A stretch of 64,000 bases of DNA from Lolium rigidum (Eukaryota; Streptophyta; Magnoliopsida; Poales; Poaceae). This document shows, in pieces, positions 1-12,436 of this stretch. The notes beneath the pieces were generated by a model that did no database searches, had not been told where the DNA came from, and worked only from the letters and a program-made list of their open reading frames with translations. Made by a program: the position numbers and the translations under genes. The stretch's first letter is position 1, and every line of letters starts with the position of its first letter. The stretch spans positions 181,070,017-181,134,016 of the forward strand of contig NC_061513.1 in the NCBI RefSeq assembly GCF_022539505.1. Direction: 5' to 3'.

Positions 1-1010
1 TTCCAAGAATACAAGATCTATTTGATCAAGGTTAGAGGAGCGGAGTCTTTTCCAAGATTGATCTAAGATCCGGTTATCACCATATAAAGATCAAGAAGGA
101 AGACGTTCCGAAACTGCCTTTGTCTCAAGATACGGACACCATGAATACCTTGTGGTACCTTTTGGATTAACCAATGCCTCAAGCAATATTCATGAATCTC
201 ATGAATAAGATCTTCATGCCATATCTTGACAAGTTTGTCATCGTATTCATCGATGATATCTTGATATATTCCAAAAACAAGGCAGAACATGCCGATCATT
301 TGAGGTTAGTGTTGCAAACACTAAGGGAACATCAACTCTATGCCAAACTTAGTAAGTGTGAATTTTGGCTAGATCAAGTGGAATTTCTTGGTCATGTCAT
401 TAGCAAAGATGGAATCGCTGTCAACCCGAGTAAGGTAGCAGCAGTTCTAGAATGGGAAGCACCCAAGACCGTCAAGGAAATCCGAGGATTCCTTGGAATG
501 GCAGGATATTACCGGAGATTCATTGAAGGATTCTCCAAGATAGCGGGACCAATGACGAAGCCGTTAAAGAAGAACACACCATTCGTGTGGACGGAGGAGT
601 GTGAGAAGAGTTTTCAAACTCGAAGGAGAAACTCACCACGGCACCGGTGTTAGCAGCTCTGAAGTCGGCAAGGACTACACCGTGTACCGTGACGCATCCA
701 AACATGGATTGGGTTGTGTACTCATGCAAGATCGGAAGGTGATATCTTATGGATCGAGACAACTCAGCACCTCATGAAGTGAACTATCCAACACACGACT
801 TGGAATTAGCAGTCGGTCGTATTTGCACTTAAAACATGGAGACATTTTCTCTATGGAGCTAAGTGTGAGCTCTATACCGATCATAAAAGCCTCAAATATT
901 TCTTCACTCGAAGGAACTCAATATGAGGCGTAAAAGATGGCTAGAATTGATTAAGGATTATGATCCGACAATCAATTACACACCAGGAAGGCTAATGTTG
1001 TAGCAGATGC
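1..1010 (+). pseudogene. Tekay-type reverse transcriptase and RNase H, broken
   Basis: This would copy element RNA into DNA and remove the RNA strand. The conserved RT block DLRSGYHH lies near 60-95. The catalytic motif FIDDILIYS is at 246-272, with the two aspartates at 252-257. The RT thumb region ([26 protein letters not shown]) follows to about 600. An RNase H-like stretch with the [13 protein letters not shown] block lies near 870-905. The longest open run is 174-653. At least two frame changes occur before 174 and several after 620, so no intact enzyme is made. Identity as a plant gypsy RT is secure; the exact domain ends are approximate. Confidence 0.85.
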
Positions 1011-1188
1011 CCCGAGTAGGAAGAGTACCTGGAGGAGTGGAACAAGAAATATCACCGGAGTTGAGGAAGGAAATAAGCCAAGCCCAAATACAACTTTGGG
1101 AGAAGGAAGCCCATGAAGGATTATCGGCGTTGCAAGTAGCCGATGAGTTGAATGTCAACCTCGAAGAATGAGATAATGATGGGTCAGC

Positions 1189-2655
1189 TTGGACGATCCA
1201 TTCATTGTAGAAGAGATGAGGAGAATAGATGAGGGAAGACCATCAGAATTTCACCGTGGAGAATCTGGATCTTTGTGGTTCCAGAAGAGGATTTGCGTTC
1301 CGGATATTGCTGAAATCAAGGAAGTAATACTCCGAGAAGCTCATCAAACACCATATTCCATACATCCGGGAAGTACAAAGATGTATATGGATCTAAAGGA
1401 ACTATTCTGGTGGAATAATATGAAGAGAGAGATAGCACAATATGTTGCAGAATGCCATACCGTCAGCCGAGTGAAGGCTGAACATCGAGTCCGAGCAGGG
1501 AAGTTACAACCTCTACCTATTCCGAGAGTGGAAATGGGAGGAAATAGGGATGGATTTCATCACCGGACTACCCATGACTAATAAAAAGAAGGACATGATA
1601 TGGGTAATCGTGGACCGGTTGACGAAGAGCGCCCACTTCTTAGCGATAGAATCAGCAGGACAAAGGAGAGAAACTCATTGATCTTTACATCAAGGAGATC
1701 GTGAGTAAGCATGGAGTACCTAAGAAGATAGTGTCGGATCGAGGATCCGTGTTCACATCAGCATTTTGGAAGCAACTCCACGAAGCTTTGGGATCCAAGT
1801 TGGATTATAGTACCGCGTATCACCCACAAACAAGGCGGACAAACTGAGAGAACCAATCAGATCTTAGAAGATATGCTTAGGGCTTGTGCCCTAGACTTCG
1901 GAGGATCATGGGAGGAGCATCTACCTTTAGCAGAGTTTTCATACAACAATAGTTATCAAAGCAGCATCAAGATGGCACCATTTGAAGCTCTCTATGGAAG
2001 GAAGTGTAGATCACCGATATGTTGGTATGAAGCCGGAGCAAGCAAAGAGTTCAACCCTGATTATGTCAAGGAAAAACAACAAATCATTGACATTATCAGA
2101 GACAGGCTCAAGATAGCCCAAAGTCGGCAAAAGAGTTATGCCGATCAAAAGAGAAGGACATGGGAGCCACATGTTGGAGACATGGTATATCTTAAGGTAA
2201 GCCCGATGAAAGGACTCCAGAGATTTGGAGTTAAAGGGAAACTCAGTCCTAGATTTATAGGACCTTTCAAGATACTGAGTCAGAATCGAGGTTTAGCCTT
2301 TGAGTTGGAACTACCGGGAAGGTTAGCACAAGTTCACAATGTATTCCATGTGTCGCAACTCCGAAAGTGTTTGAAGACCCCAGATGAACCAATATCACAT
2401 GATGAGCTGGAATTACAACCAGACTTAACATATATCGAGAAGCCAGCCAAGATTCTTGAGGAGAGCTGGAAACAACTCAGGAATAAGGCGATCAAGTATT
2501 GCAAGATACAATGGAAGCATCATCCCGAGAGGGAAGCCACCTGGGAAAAAGAGGAAGACCTGAGGAAAACATACCCCGAGCTGTTCAGGTATTACAACCA
2601 CAACTTCGGGACGAAGTTTTCTTTAAGGGGAAAGGCTGTAATGTCCCAGGTTTAG
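1189..2655 (+). pseudogene. Tekay-type integrase with chromodomain-like tail, broken
   Basis: Integrase would insert the element DNA, and the chromodomain would steer it to marked chromatin. The zinc-binding HHCC region is in 1330-1480, but the last CxxC reads C-H-T-V, so the second cysteine is lost. The catalytic core is split by frameshifts. A DRLTKSAHF-type block lies near 1612-1640 and a VSDRGSVF block (second aspartate) near 1733-1757. The open run 1873-2655 holds the end of the core, the GRKCRSP and VFHVSQLRKC blocks, and a chromodomain-like end with W and E residues spaced as in the family (2490-2600). The stop at 2653-2655 lies inside the 3' LTR, as is usual for this lineage. Confidence 0.85.
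2621..2636 (+). other. Polypurine tract of the Tekay element
   Basis: A purine-rich run (ctttaaggggaaaggc) sits directly before the LTR start TGTAATG. This is the expected place of the plus-strand primer. It lies within the last codons of the polyprotein. Confidence 0.7.
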
Positions 2656-5006
2656 AGACGATCGAGGGGTAGATTTTAGAAAGGGATGTGCATTACATAG
2701 TAAATTCGGGGAAATTTCGCGCTTTTAAACAAAAACCGCATCGAAGGGGGACAAGTTTCTCTCTCGACACCTTACAGGTTAGGGTTTCGAGAGTGCGACG
2801 GACTTGCTTCTCACTTCACTAGTTTAAGGTTTTGAGAAGAGAGGGAGAGTTCACATGATTGAATTCTAAAGTTATGACATGATTGAATTCAAACCAAGGT
2901 TGAATTTGAATTTCAAATTCAAACATTAAATAATTACTTCAATACTTCAATTGAGGAAATTCATTAAGTAAATGATCAATAATAAATAAGATGAACAATT
3001 ATATTAAAGTAAAGCTCATTAGAGAAAACTTTGAGCTTTATTGAATAACACACAAGATACATTGTCTTTACATTATTCATAAAGGAAATAAATGAATTAC
3101 AACACATTACATAAATGGGCGGAATAAAAGAAAGAAAAATCAAGAAAAATTACAATTTAATGATCCTAGACTAAATACTACAAGATCATCTTCATTTGAT
3201 CTTGAATGTGATGAACTCCAAGTCCATTTTGATCCATTCTTGATCCCTGCACAAAATCACAGAAAAGAAGAACAAATTATGCCAAGTGGCAAAGCCACTT
3301 GCGGATTAGAAAAGAAGTTAAAATGGTGGATAATATCACAGCTCGCCGAGCTGATCCACACCAGAGCCAGATTCACATGATCCGGTTCACACACACACAC
3401 AAGCAAGACACACAAGCAGTGTGCATGCTCACCACTAGCCACACGCTTGTGCATGTGGCACAACACACACACAAAGCATCGGTGAGTCACCCAAAGTAAC
3501 CAGGCCAAGTCGTCGACCGGGAGAGCCTAGGAGCACCATATAAAAGCTTTTCGAAGCCAAACCCTAGTCATTTGCTCATCCATCGACAGTGCACTGTGGT
3601 AAGTTATCAAGAACAGCCAAGAACACCAAGAACGAGTGAACAGCCTAGAGCTGTCTCATCTTTTCACAATCACCGGAAATTAAACCAAGACTTCAGGCTT
3701 GCTAGGAGGAGCAGGGCAAGCAAAAGACCACCAGAAGCAAAACCTCTACACCAACACTCATTTTCTAGGAGCTGGAGTGAGGTATACCACACAAAAGCCT
3801 GAGCAAGATCATATCTTGCTCATATATAAGCATGCTATGCATCACAGGAGCACAGAAGGGTAGGAAACCCAGATTGTATCATCATTTGGCTATCCAGTCA
3901 TTTGGTTGAAGCAAACAAAGAAAACAGCCAGTAGAAAGCATCCAGGGAACACTGGTTATGTCCACACTGGGACATAACCAGAGAAATCCATCATGGATTC
4001 AAAGTCTGGCCAGTTACCAATCTCACTTGACAACCCATAGCTAGCTAAGCCATCAGACATGATAGACTATCATGTGTCTATATATTTTGTCAACACCAAA
4101 AGGTCACTGGAAGTCCAAGATTGGACCAAGCCGATGAACAATTAATCCATTCCAGCCAGCCAACACCAATCATGGCAAACCACGGATAGGGGAGCAACCA
4201 GGACGAGCAACACAGTGTGCCGCTGTGGCCACCTCAACCCTAAGTCAAGCACAAGAACCTATACCTCATTATCCATTTGGATTCAGTAAAGGGCTAGGGT
4301 ACACAACTGAGAGTTGGCATCCATCTAGCCCTGTCACAATTAATTAGATGATCACAACTGCACAGCAGCTCACATCACTTATCCACTTCAGTAAAATTCA
4401 GGCAACACAGATAAGTGAGCAAAACAAAGCAATAAAAGCAACAGGGCTTTACAGTGATCCAATGGATCAGTGCAGGCAACAGCAGTTGCATAAGCCAACA
4501 GCAATACCACCAGATTAAGTCTATATGATACACACACAGCACAGAGTGAGCAACAGTGAGCCACAGACACTAAGGAGCAGTTTTTACAAGCAATTGGTGA
4601 TCACATGATCACCAGAAGCTTGCTAGAGCATGCTACTGCATGCTAGAACTTATTCCAAGTAATTAACACATGAACAGATAATTAAATAACTGAACAATTG
4701 CCTCACAGATAAGAGCATCAGGCTTTACAATTGTATCCAGAAGCACATCAAAGGCTTGATGAACCAAAGGATCACAATATACAAGAACAGCACATGTAAC
4801 TCCATCACTAAATCACACTGCTAAGCCAAGCAGTACAGCTCAATGGAGCATAATAATGTATATGAACTAAAGAAACTAGCTCAAAGGCACTGGCACTTGT
4901 TAAATATACAATAATTACCACCACAACCAAGCCAGGGACAAGATTAAGCACAGCAGTAAGCCAAGCACAGCAGTAAGCCAAAGCACAAGCAATAAGCTAA
5001 GCACAG

Positions 5007-5468
5007 CTAGGATCCATGGCAACAAGCAAGCACAGCAGTAGAGCACATAGGTATAGAAGCAAGAAGACAATCATGGGATGCCGGAGCATCCGGAGGGAGG
5101 TGAAGAGGTAGAACAGATAGCAGAGGAGAAGGAGAAGCACATACCGGGGAGGAGGTGGTCGACATGACCACGGCGGCCACGGCGGCGCACGCCAGTGCAC
5201 ACGGCGGCACCAGGCCTGGCCAAGCCAAGCCACGGCGACCACCACGGCACCCCAGCCGCAGCACCCCGCGCCCGGGGAGCGTCGGAGGAAGGTCCACGGC
5301 TTCTCCAACGCGCGGTGGCGGCGGACGCCAAAGGTCGGCGCACGGGGAGTCGATGGCGAGCGAACGAGGACGCAAGCGTCGGATCGACGCGGACCACCAT
5401 GTCCGCCGTCGAGAGGCGGTCCGGATCCACACCATCTCGTCGCCGGCGATGGCCGGAGGCGGCCGCAT
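5007..5468 (-). other. Antisense gene-like first exon inside the Tekay LTR
   Basis: On the minus strand a GC-rich open frame of 153 codons begins at 5468 in a 5' UTR-like context: a CTAACCCTAA motif lies about 65 bases upstream. A GTATGTG splice-donor-like site follows CCTCCTCCCCG near 5142-5150, so the real coding part may end there. The composition differs sharply from the AT-rich flanks. No domain is recognised. It could be a captured host promoter and first exon, or just GC-rich LTR sequence. Confidence 0.25.
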
Positions 5469-6440
5469 TAAAACGGCGACGGCGGAGGCGATTTCGGCGT
5501 CGCGGAGAGCCGAGAGGGGGATTAGGGTTAGGACTCGGCGAGAAGACGACGCGACCGGGTCGGTTGGACCGAGCCCATGGGCTGGTCCAACCTAACCAGC
5601 TCGGTCTCCTGACAAGTGGGGCCGAGGGGTATTTTGGGCATTTTCCAAAATACCCATTTAAACAAGAATTTCCAAGAATTTTCTAAAATAAAATATAACT
5701 CCAAAAAAATAAATAAAAATATGAAAATGTATCAGCATAAAATTCTCTACCTAAATAAAATATCAAAGAGAATTTTTGAAGACAATTAAGAATGAGTCTT
5801 AATTTGAGGATTTAAATAATCATTTAAATCACACATATATTTTTCAATAATAAAAATAAGTCCATTAATACCTTTAGACTTCAAAACACCTTGACAACAT
5901 TTCAAGGTTGGATTTACCCTAAATCAAGTATCCCTAAGATGTTCTTAGTATCTAACCTCTCATAAAATAGCAAACGACATCGGAAAGGGGAAACAAACCC
6001 TAAAACTCGGAATCATGCATTATTGCTTCTTTAACCATTGCCCTTATCGGACAATGATGCTATTTTTCAGAACAAGAGGACAAGGGTCAGTCCATACCTT
6101 CCAACCGTAGAACTTTGCAGTGTTCGAGCAAGTTCATCACTTGCTCATGTCATTTGAATATCTTTATCAAATTACTTGCAAAGTACTATGGTTATCACTA
6201 TTGCATAAAAACCAAAACCACTACTTTCATAACTATGAATATGACTATGTGGTGGGCAATGGAACCATGGATTGTGTTGATATGGTGGAGGTTCCATTGC
6301 AAGGGTTATTATCCATCTAGGATTAAACAACAAATGTCGCCAAGTGATTCTTGTGCCGTAATACCCGTGTTAACCATAAGATCCGGAGTGGGACTGGAGT
6401 AGTCAAAAGTGTTTCCACCTCTCGTTCATCAACGGATGCG

Positions 6441-6585
6441 CTTACCGTAGCAGCTTGTATCTTGCGGAGTAACTTGAGGGTGGGGAGCCCTTCTAATTCC
6501 CCACGGTATAGCCGTTGCTTACCGTAGCGGTTGTCGCTTGCGGAACAACTTGAGGGTGGGGATCCCCTTCTAATTCCCCACGGTA
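6441..6585. repeat. Two tandem 68-bp units in the Tekay LTR
   Basis: The units at 6441-6508 and 6518-6585 share CTTACCGTAGC at the start, GGGTGGGG in the middle and TTCCCCACGGTA at the end. The period is 77 bases. They differ at a handful of positions, so the duplication is not very recent. Confidence 0.75.
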
Positions 6586-7619
6586 ATGTGGTCTATGATG
6601 GGTTGCAGCTACCGGCGAAGGAGTTTGGTTAACGAGTCCCAAACCGTTGTCGTGGTCGGGGTCCACCCCGAAATTACGGGAATAATGGGACCGACGAGGA
6701 CCCGTGGTCGGGGTATGCAACAAAGGGTGGGTGTTCGAGGTAGCGGAGGAACATGATTGGCTAAACCTTATACCGGGCCTCACACCGAAGGAAGTGTGGA
6801 CGGAAAGCTGCCCGGTTGGCACCAAGGTTAAGATCTCTTATGGGTAAAGCAACACACCTCTCGCAGAGTGTAAAGAACCGTGACTCGTCACTCCCCGTTC
6901 CGGGATTGAGGAACCGCGAACGCGGCCGGAAAGGAGCTCCATGAAGTTCTAGTAAACCGGTGAAGGCCGACGGACATAGCTCTTTGGAATAAAAGCAATC
7001 TATTGAAGAAATGTTTATAAAAACTTGCATTGGTATTAGACTTTCTCGGTCTAATATCGTAGCTAGTGCATTAAACACCTCTTATCTATAATGAACTTGT
7101 TGAGTACGCTCGTACTCATACCACTCTTAAATCCCATGCTTAGATTGTCCGAACCATCCGGAGGAGGACAACGACAACCATGATGGAGCCGAGATCATCG
7201 GCTACGAGGAACCGGACCTCTCGGAGGAGGGAAGGCGTAGACTACATCATAGTCTACGGATCCGGAGAGGCTTCCGGAGGAGAACAAGCATAAGGATAGC
7301 AGGAGGAGTAGTAGTAGTCAAGCAGTGCGAACTCGTACTATTTAGCCGCTTGCTTAAATAAATGTTTTGTTTAATGAGACAATGGTATTGTAAGTTAAGA
7401 TGGGTTCACCTCGAACCCGGGAGATATCCTCTTAGGACCCAAGAGGAGCTCCAAGACGACTTGTGTATATGTATTGTAATAATGTGTGAATGAGTTATGG
7501 ACCTTGCTATGTTCTGTTGTACTACTCTGAGGGATGTGATATTTGCGGAATGGTACTTCGCGAATGTTATATCAACGACTGGCATACTACAACATGCAGT
7601 GGTATGCAGGGTCACCACA

Positions 7620-8945
7620 GACACAAGGGGAGAAAAAGAATACTTGAAAGCCTTAACAGCGGAGTTGTCAATTCAGCTGCACCTGGAAACAAACTTGCTC
7701 ACAAGAGTTTATCAGTAGTAACAGTTTTATAGCAATAGTAGTAGTGAAATAACAGCAGCAGAGTAACAGAGACAACAGTAGTGATTATAGTAAACAGCAG
7801 GATTAAAATACTGTAGGCACGGGGACGGATAACGGGCGTTGCATGGATGAGAGAAACTCATGTAACAATCAAGCAGGGCATTTGCGTGATAATAATAAAA
7901 CGGTGTCTAAGTACAAAGCAATCAATATGCATGTGTTCCAATTATAGTCGTACGTGCTCGCAATGAGAAACTTGCACAACATCTTTTGTCCTACCAACCG
8001 GTGGCAGTCGGCCTCAAGGGAATCTATCGGATATTAAGGTACTCCTTTTAATAGAGTACCGGAGCAAAGCATTAACACTCCGTGAACACATGTGATCCTC
8101 ACATCACTACCATCCCCTCCGGTTGTCCCGATTTCTGTCACTTCGGGGCCATTGGTTCCGGACAGCGACATGTGTATACAACTTGCAAGTAAGACCATAA
8201 ACAATGAATATCATGATGAAGTAATAACATGTTCAGATCTGAGATCATGGCACTCGGCCCCTAGTGACAAGCATTAAGCATAACAAGTTGCAACAATATC
8301 ATCAAAGTACCAATTATGGACACTAGGCATTATGCCCTAACAATCTTACACTATTACATGACCAATCTCATCCAATCCCTACCATCCCCTTCAGCCTACA
8401 GCTGGGGAATTACTCACACATGGATGGGGGAAACATGGCTGGTCGATGGAGAGGCGTCGGTGGTGATGATGGCGATGATCTCCTCCAATTCCCCGTCCCG
8501 CGGAGTGCCGGAACGGAGACTTCGGCTCCCGAGACGGAGTTTCGCGATGTGGCGGCATTCCGGAGGGTTTCGGCGACTTCGACTTCTCCCGTGCGTTTTT
8601 AGGTCGAGGGCGATAAGTTGTCCGAAGGAGGGCGTCGGAGGCCTGCCGAGGGGGCCACACGCTAGGGCCGCGCGCCCCCCTCCTGGGCCGCGCCTCCCTA
8701 GGGTGTGGGGCCCTCGGGCCTCCACCTGACTTGCCTTCTGGTTCCGTGAGTCTTCTGGGAAATAGGGCCTTCTGTATAAATTCCGAGATTTTTCCTGAAA
8801 GTTAGATTTCTGCACAAAAACGAGACACCAGAACAGTTCTGCTGAAAACAGCGTTAGTCCGTGTTAGTTGCATCCAAAATACACAAATTAGAGGCAAAAC
8901 AATAGCAAAAGTGTTCGGGAAAGTATATACGTTTTGGACGTATCA
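7620..8945 (-). repeat. 3' LTR of the Athila element, 3' end truncated
   Basis: On the minus strand it begins TGATACGTCC directly after a polypurine tract (8946-8959, reverse of actcccccaagctt). It runs through a GC-rich segment (8720-8420), then AT-richer DNA to CCCCTTGTGTC at 7620. From memory of related grass elements, several tens of bases should follow before the terminal TTATCA. They are missing because the Tekay LTR begins there. Confidence 0.75.
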
Positions 8946-11289
8946 ACTCCCCCAAGCTTAGCTTATTGCTTGTCCTCAAGCAATTCAGTTAACAACTGAG
9001 CGATAAAAGAACTTTCACGAACACATTTGTTCATATGATGTAAATATTCTCATGCTATGGCTAACACTTAGGCAGTTCATAATAAGATACATGCAAATAT
9101 GATCATCTAATAGCTATGTCAATCATGGAAAGGTACCAACAATTAATAACAAGCATCATGAATCATGTATATAAGCAGGATTGCAATGTTCATAAAAGAG
9201 TATGATAGAGTGGTATCTCGCTTGCCCATATTTGATAAGCAAAACATAAATGCTCGAGCACCTCCGAAGTTCATAGAAAGACTAGAAATAGTGATTGTCA
9301 AAGATAAAAGCATCAAAGTTATACCACAATTAATCATATTTTGAGACAAGCATATTACACTAAGTATGACAAGCTAGTGCTCTCAAGAAAGTGCTCAAAG
9401 AAAGGATGGAGACACAACATAAAAGTAAAAGATTGACCCTTCGCAGAGGGAAGCAAGGATTAACATGCGCTAGAGCTTTTCATTTTTAAAACAGGAGTAA
9501 AATTGTTTTGAGAGGTGTTTGTTGTTGTCAACGAATGGTAATGGGTACACCAACTACCTCGCCAACCGGTCTTTCAAGAGCGGCTCCCATGAAGGACGTT
9601 ATCTCTACCAGCAAGGTAGATCATCCCTCTTCTCTTTTGTTTACACACGTATTTTAGTTTGATTATGGGTGACACTCCCCCAACCTTTGCTTACACAAGC
9701 CATGGCTAACCGAATCCTCGGGTGCCTTCCATCAATCACATACCATGGAGGAGTGTCTATTTGCAAAATTAAGTTGCTTACCGATGAATCGGAGCAAAAC
9801 ATGTGAAGAGAATTATTAGTGAAAGTTGATTAATCGGGGCTGGAACCCCATTGCCAGCTCTTTTTGCAAAATTATTGATAAGCGGATGTGCCACTAGTCC
9901 ATATGAAAGTCCGTCAAGAATAAATGACAAGGTTGAAAGTTAAACACCACATACTTCCTCATGAGCTATGAAACATTAACACAAATTGAGAAGCATTTTG
10001 AAGGTTTAAAGGTAGCGCATGAGAATTTACTTGGAATAGTTTGAAATGCCATGCTTAGGTATTTATGGTGGAAACTCTGGAATGACTTGGTTTTCATGTG
10101 TTTGGAAGCACGAGTAGCGTTCCCGCTCGCATACAAGTGAAGGCTAGCAAAAGACTAGGGAGCGACAAATCAAGAGAGCAAGAATCGTCATAATCATGCT
10201 TGCGGCAAAATAAATTAACCGAGGCATAAAAGTGATACCGTAACTCAAGCAATGTAAATCATTGAGGCTTAATTGACTCTTGTTCAGTCATATGCATGCG
10301 TGAGCATGTGCCAAGTTAATTCAAACGAATTATTCAGAGGAGGATACCACAATATCATACCTATCTATGAATAAAACAATGCAAGCAAACATCCATGACA
10401 TGCTACTCATATTAATAAATTGGAGCTAAACATGAGAGATCATGAACTACTAGACTTTCTTAAATGACATATACCTCACATGAACCAACTAAGCATGCTC
10501 ACATGGATGAGTATATGTACAAAAATGAAAACAAATAGAGTTCATACCAGCCTCTCACCTCAATCAGATTGTCGAATATCGTCATCATTGCCTTTCACTT
10601 GTGTAGCTTGGATAATATGAAATGAAAACCACGCTCCAGCCACCGAAGACCATTGAACTTATAATGAACTTTACAAAACCAAAGAAGAACAGCAAATATT
10701 TTTGGTGTTTTCGAATTTGGAAACAAGAACAAAAGGAAACAAGCAAACAAAGCAAAATCTTTTTGGGTTTTCTTATAGCAAACTAGCAATAGCAAATAAA
10801 GCGAAACAAATGCAAGAATCAAAATAAACAAATGGTGAAGAGAAACAACAGAAATATTTTTGGTCATTTTGTGTTTTAGGAAAGAAACAACGCAAGAACA
10901 AGAAAATGAAAACTAAAAGAAACACAGAAAAACAAGATGGCAGAAATCTGCCAAAACCTGACAGCAGACATGCAAATCGATTTTTACAAAAATCTTCCAT
11001 TGCTCAGCTCGAATAGTGTTCAACTAATGAAAGTTAGATAACAACCTGGGGAACATGCACAAAAATTGGCAGCTCAAAATAACGTTCTGGCTGTGCGAAC
11101 GAATTTTTTTAGTAACAGTCCAGAATCTGTTTTCAGGCAGCACTTCCCCAAATATCATCTTCCTCTCATTAGAAAACCACTCAAAGAAACTAAACAAGTA
11201 TGTACAAGTATCCAGCAACCATAATATGCAAAGAATGACTGATGCCGGTATACCTCGCCCCAAGCTTAGGCTTTTGGCCTAAGTGGAGA
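8946..11289 (-). other. Athila 3' non-coding region
   Basis: About 2.3 kb between the stop of the second ORF and the 3' LTR holds no open frame worth calling on either strand. The polypurine tract is at its left end (8946-8959). Just below the ORF stop, near 11230-11280, the minus strand reads a second purine-rich CTTGGGGCGAGG motif. The rest is AT-rich leader-like DNA. Confidence 0.6.
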
Positions 11290-12415
11290 TCAACCCCAAC
11301 GAGGGTCTGGGTTCCACGCCGGTGGATCATACATGGCGTAGTCATAATAAGGTACCGATGCAGAAGAAAAGCATGGAGGCTCCTCATGCCCAACTTGTTG
11401 ATGCGAAGAACTTGCTGCATCTGATGACGAGTAGAGGTGTTCCTCGACCTCCTCCGTGTTGTCCCTTGCATGATGGCCATCTCTCTCTATGCATGCCTTC
11501 AGTTCTCCTTCTGTGACTGACCAGTCCCCCCTGGAATCAAGGTTAAACAGAGCAGGTGCAGGCAATCCTACTAATTTTTCAGTTTTCTTAGTTATTCTCC
11601 AAGATTTCTTGTAAAATGTTATTCGTAAGACAGGTTGCTCAAATTAGACGAATCGAAACAAATTCATGCTTAATCATGGAGACTATGTCAAGTTTCTCTA
11701 TGGGGAGCTGAATATCAAGATGGTGAGGTTCTACATTATGCATAGCTAATAAGCGAGAGGCGATGAGACCTCCACAAATTCCTCCCTTCTCACGGTTAGT
11801 AGCAAGTCTGTTGGCTATCAAAGCACCCAAGTTATAAGTCCTATTACCTTGTAATGCAGCAGCTAGAAAGGCTAGATCCTGGATAGATATTTTACTTCCA
11901 TTCTTTCTTGGTAGAACGCACTTGGTAATGAAATAAGCAAAGTAACGAATAGCTGGGAGATGAATGCTACTGATTTTACCACCATCCTCTGAGAAGCTTC
12001 TTCCATGACAAATCATCTTGAAGAGGTCCAAGAACTCTTGCGGCGATCCCTTTATCTTCTCGCATGATCCCCACTGCGGCACTCTGATTGCTGCACAAAA
12101 ATCATTGAATGGCAAGTTGACAGTTTTATTATAAATTTTGTACTGAACCATGGGGTTAGATCGTGACCAATTGAATTTAAAATCCCGCACTACTGACATA
12201 GTCAGTTTTGCATATTGGCATGGTTCACCATCAACAAAATCATCCAACCCTGCACGAGAGATTAAACTTTGAACATCCTGCAAGATCCCTGCACTTCTCA
12301 TAAAATCCACGCACGAGTAGTAAGCGGGATATACTCCTTCTTCTCGGTGAACTCTCATGACCTGTTGCACCTCCAATTCCTGTTGGTTGAGTTGGTGCCT
12401 ACTCCCTTCCATTTT
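11290..12415 (-). pseudogene. Athila-type second ORF downstream of gag (unknown function)
   Basis: A protein of about 375 residues starts at the ATG at 12415 (MEGSRHQLNQQ), just after a TTTCAG splice-acceptor-like site, and ends with a TGA at 11290-11292. It looks like the plant transposon-associated protein found downstream of pol in Athila-like elements. The central part has W-rich blocks (FKFNWSRSNP, RVPQWGSCE) and a long hydrophobic stretch. No clear membrane span or signal peptide is seen, so calling it envelope-like would be unsupported. One frameshift near 11640 splits it. The C-terminus is rich in Ser, His, Tyr and Pro. The acceptor site suggests a spliced message. Function is unknown. 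Confidence 0.6.
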
Positions 12416-12436
12416 CTGAAATTTTTCAACAAACAA

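Larger units (their letters stand above)
1..7619 (+). mobile_element. Ty3/gypsy chromovirus (Tekay-type), 3' half
   Basis: The window opens inside the polyprotein of a gypsy element. In order it shows reverse transcriptase, RNase H, integrase and a C-terminal chromodomain-like tail, then a polypurine tract and a very long 3' LTR. The order RT-RNase H-integrase-chromodomain is that of chromoviruses. The LTR start TGTAATGTCCC fits the Tekay/Del lineage. The 5' LTR, gag and protease lie outside the window. Frameshifts in every domain make it a dead copy. Its right end meets a truncated Athila LTR at 7619/7620, so it probably inserted into that LTR. Lineage is inferred from domain order and LTR ends, not from a tree. 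Confidence 0.8.
2637..7619 (+). repeat. 3' LTR of the Tekay element, about 5 kb
   Basis: It starts TGTAATGTCCC right after the polypurine tract and ends at GGTCACCACA (7610-7619), where Athila LTR sequence begins. It has no intact plus-strand gene. A TATA-like motif (ATATAAAAG) near 3537-3546 is a candidate promoter. The centre (5000-5600) is GC-rich and gene-like on the minus strand. AT-rich DNA follows (5690-5960), then a segment with two copies of a 68-bp unit (6441-6585). Only one LTR is in view, so length and borders rest on the termini and on the flanking element. A nested insertion inside the LTR cannot be excluded. Confidence 0.7.

Noticed and set aside
5155..5686. Long plus-strand open frames in the GC-rich part of the Tekay LTR
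   Set aside because: They are mirror frames of the minus-strand gene-like block, rich in Arg and Gly, with no domain.
8316..8815. Overlapping frames on both strands near 8.3-8.8 kb
   Set aside because: They lie in the GC-rich part of the Athila LTR and show only composition effects.
11639..12436. Envelope gene of a retrovirus-like element
   Set aside because: Position fits the envelope-like ORF of Athila relatives, but no signal peptide, cleavage site or membrane anchor is visible, so only unknown function is claimed.
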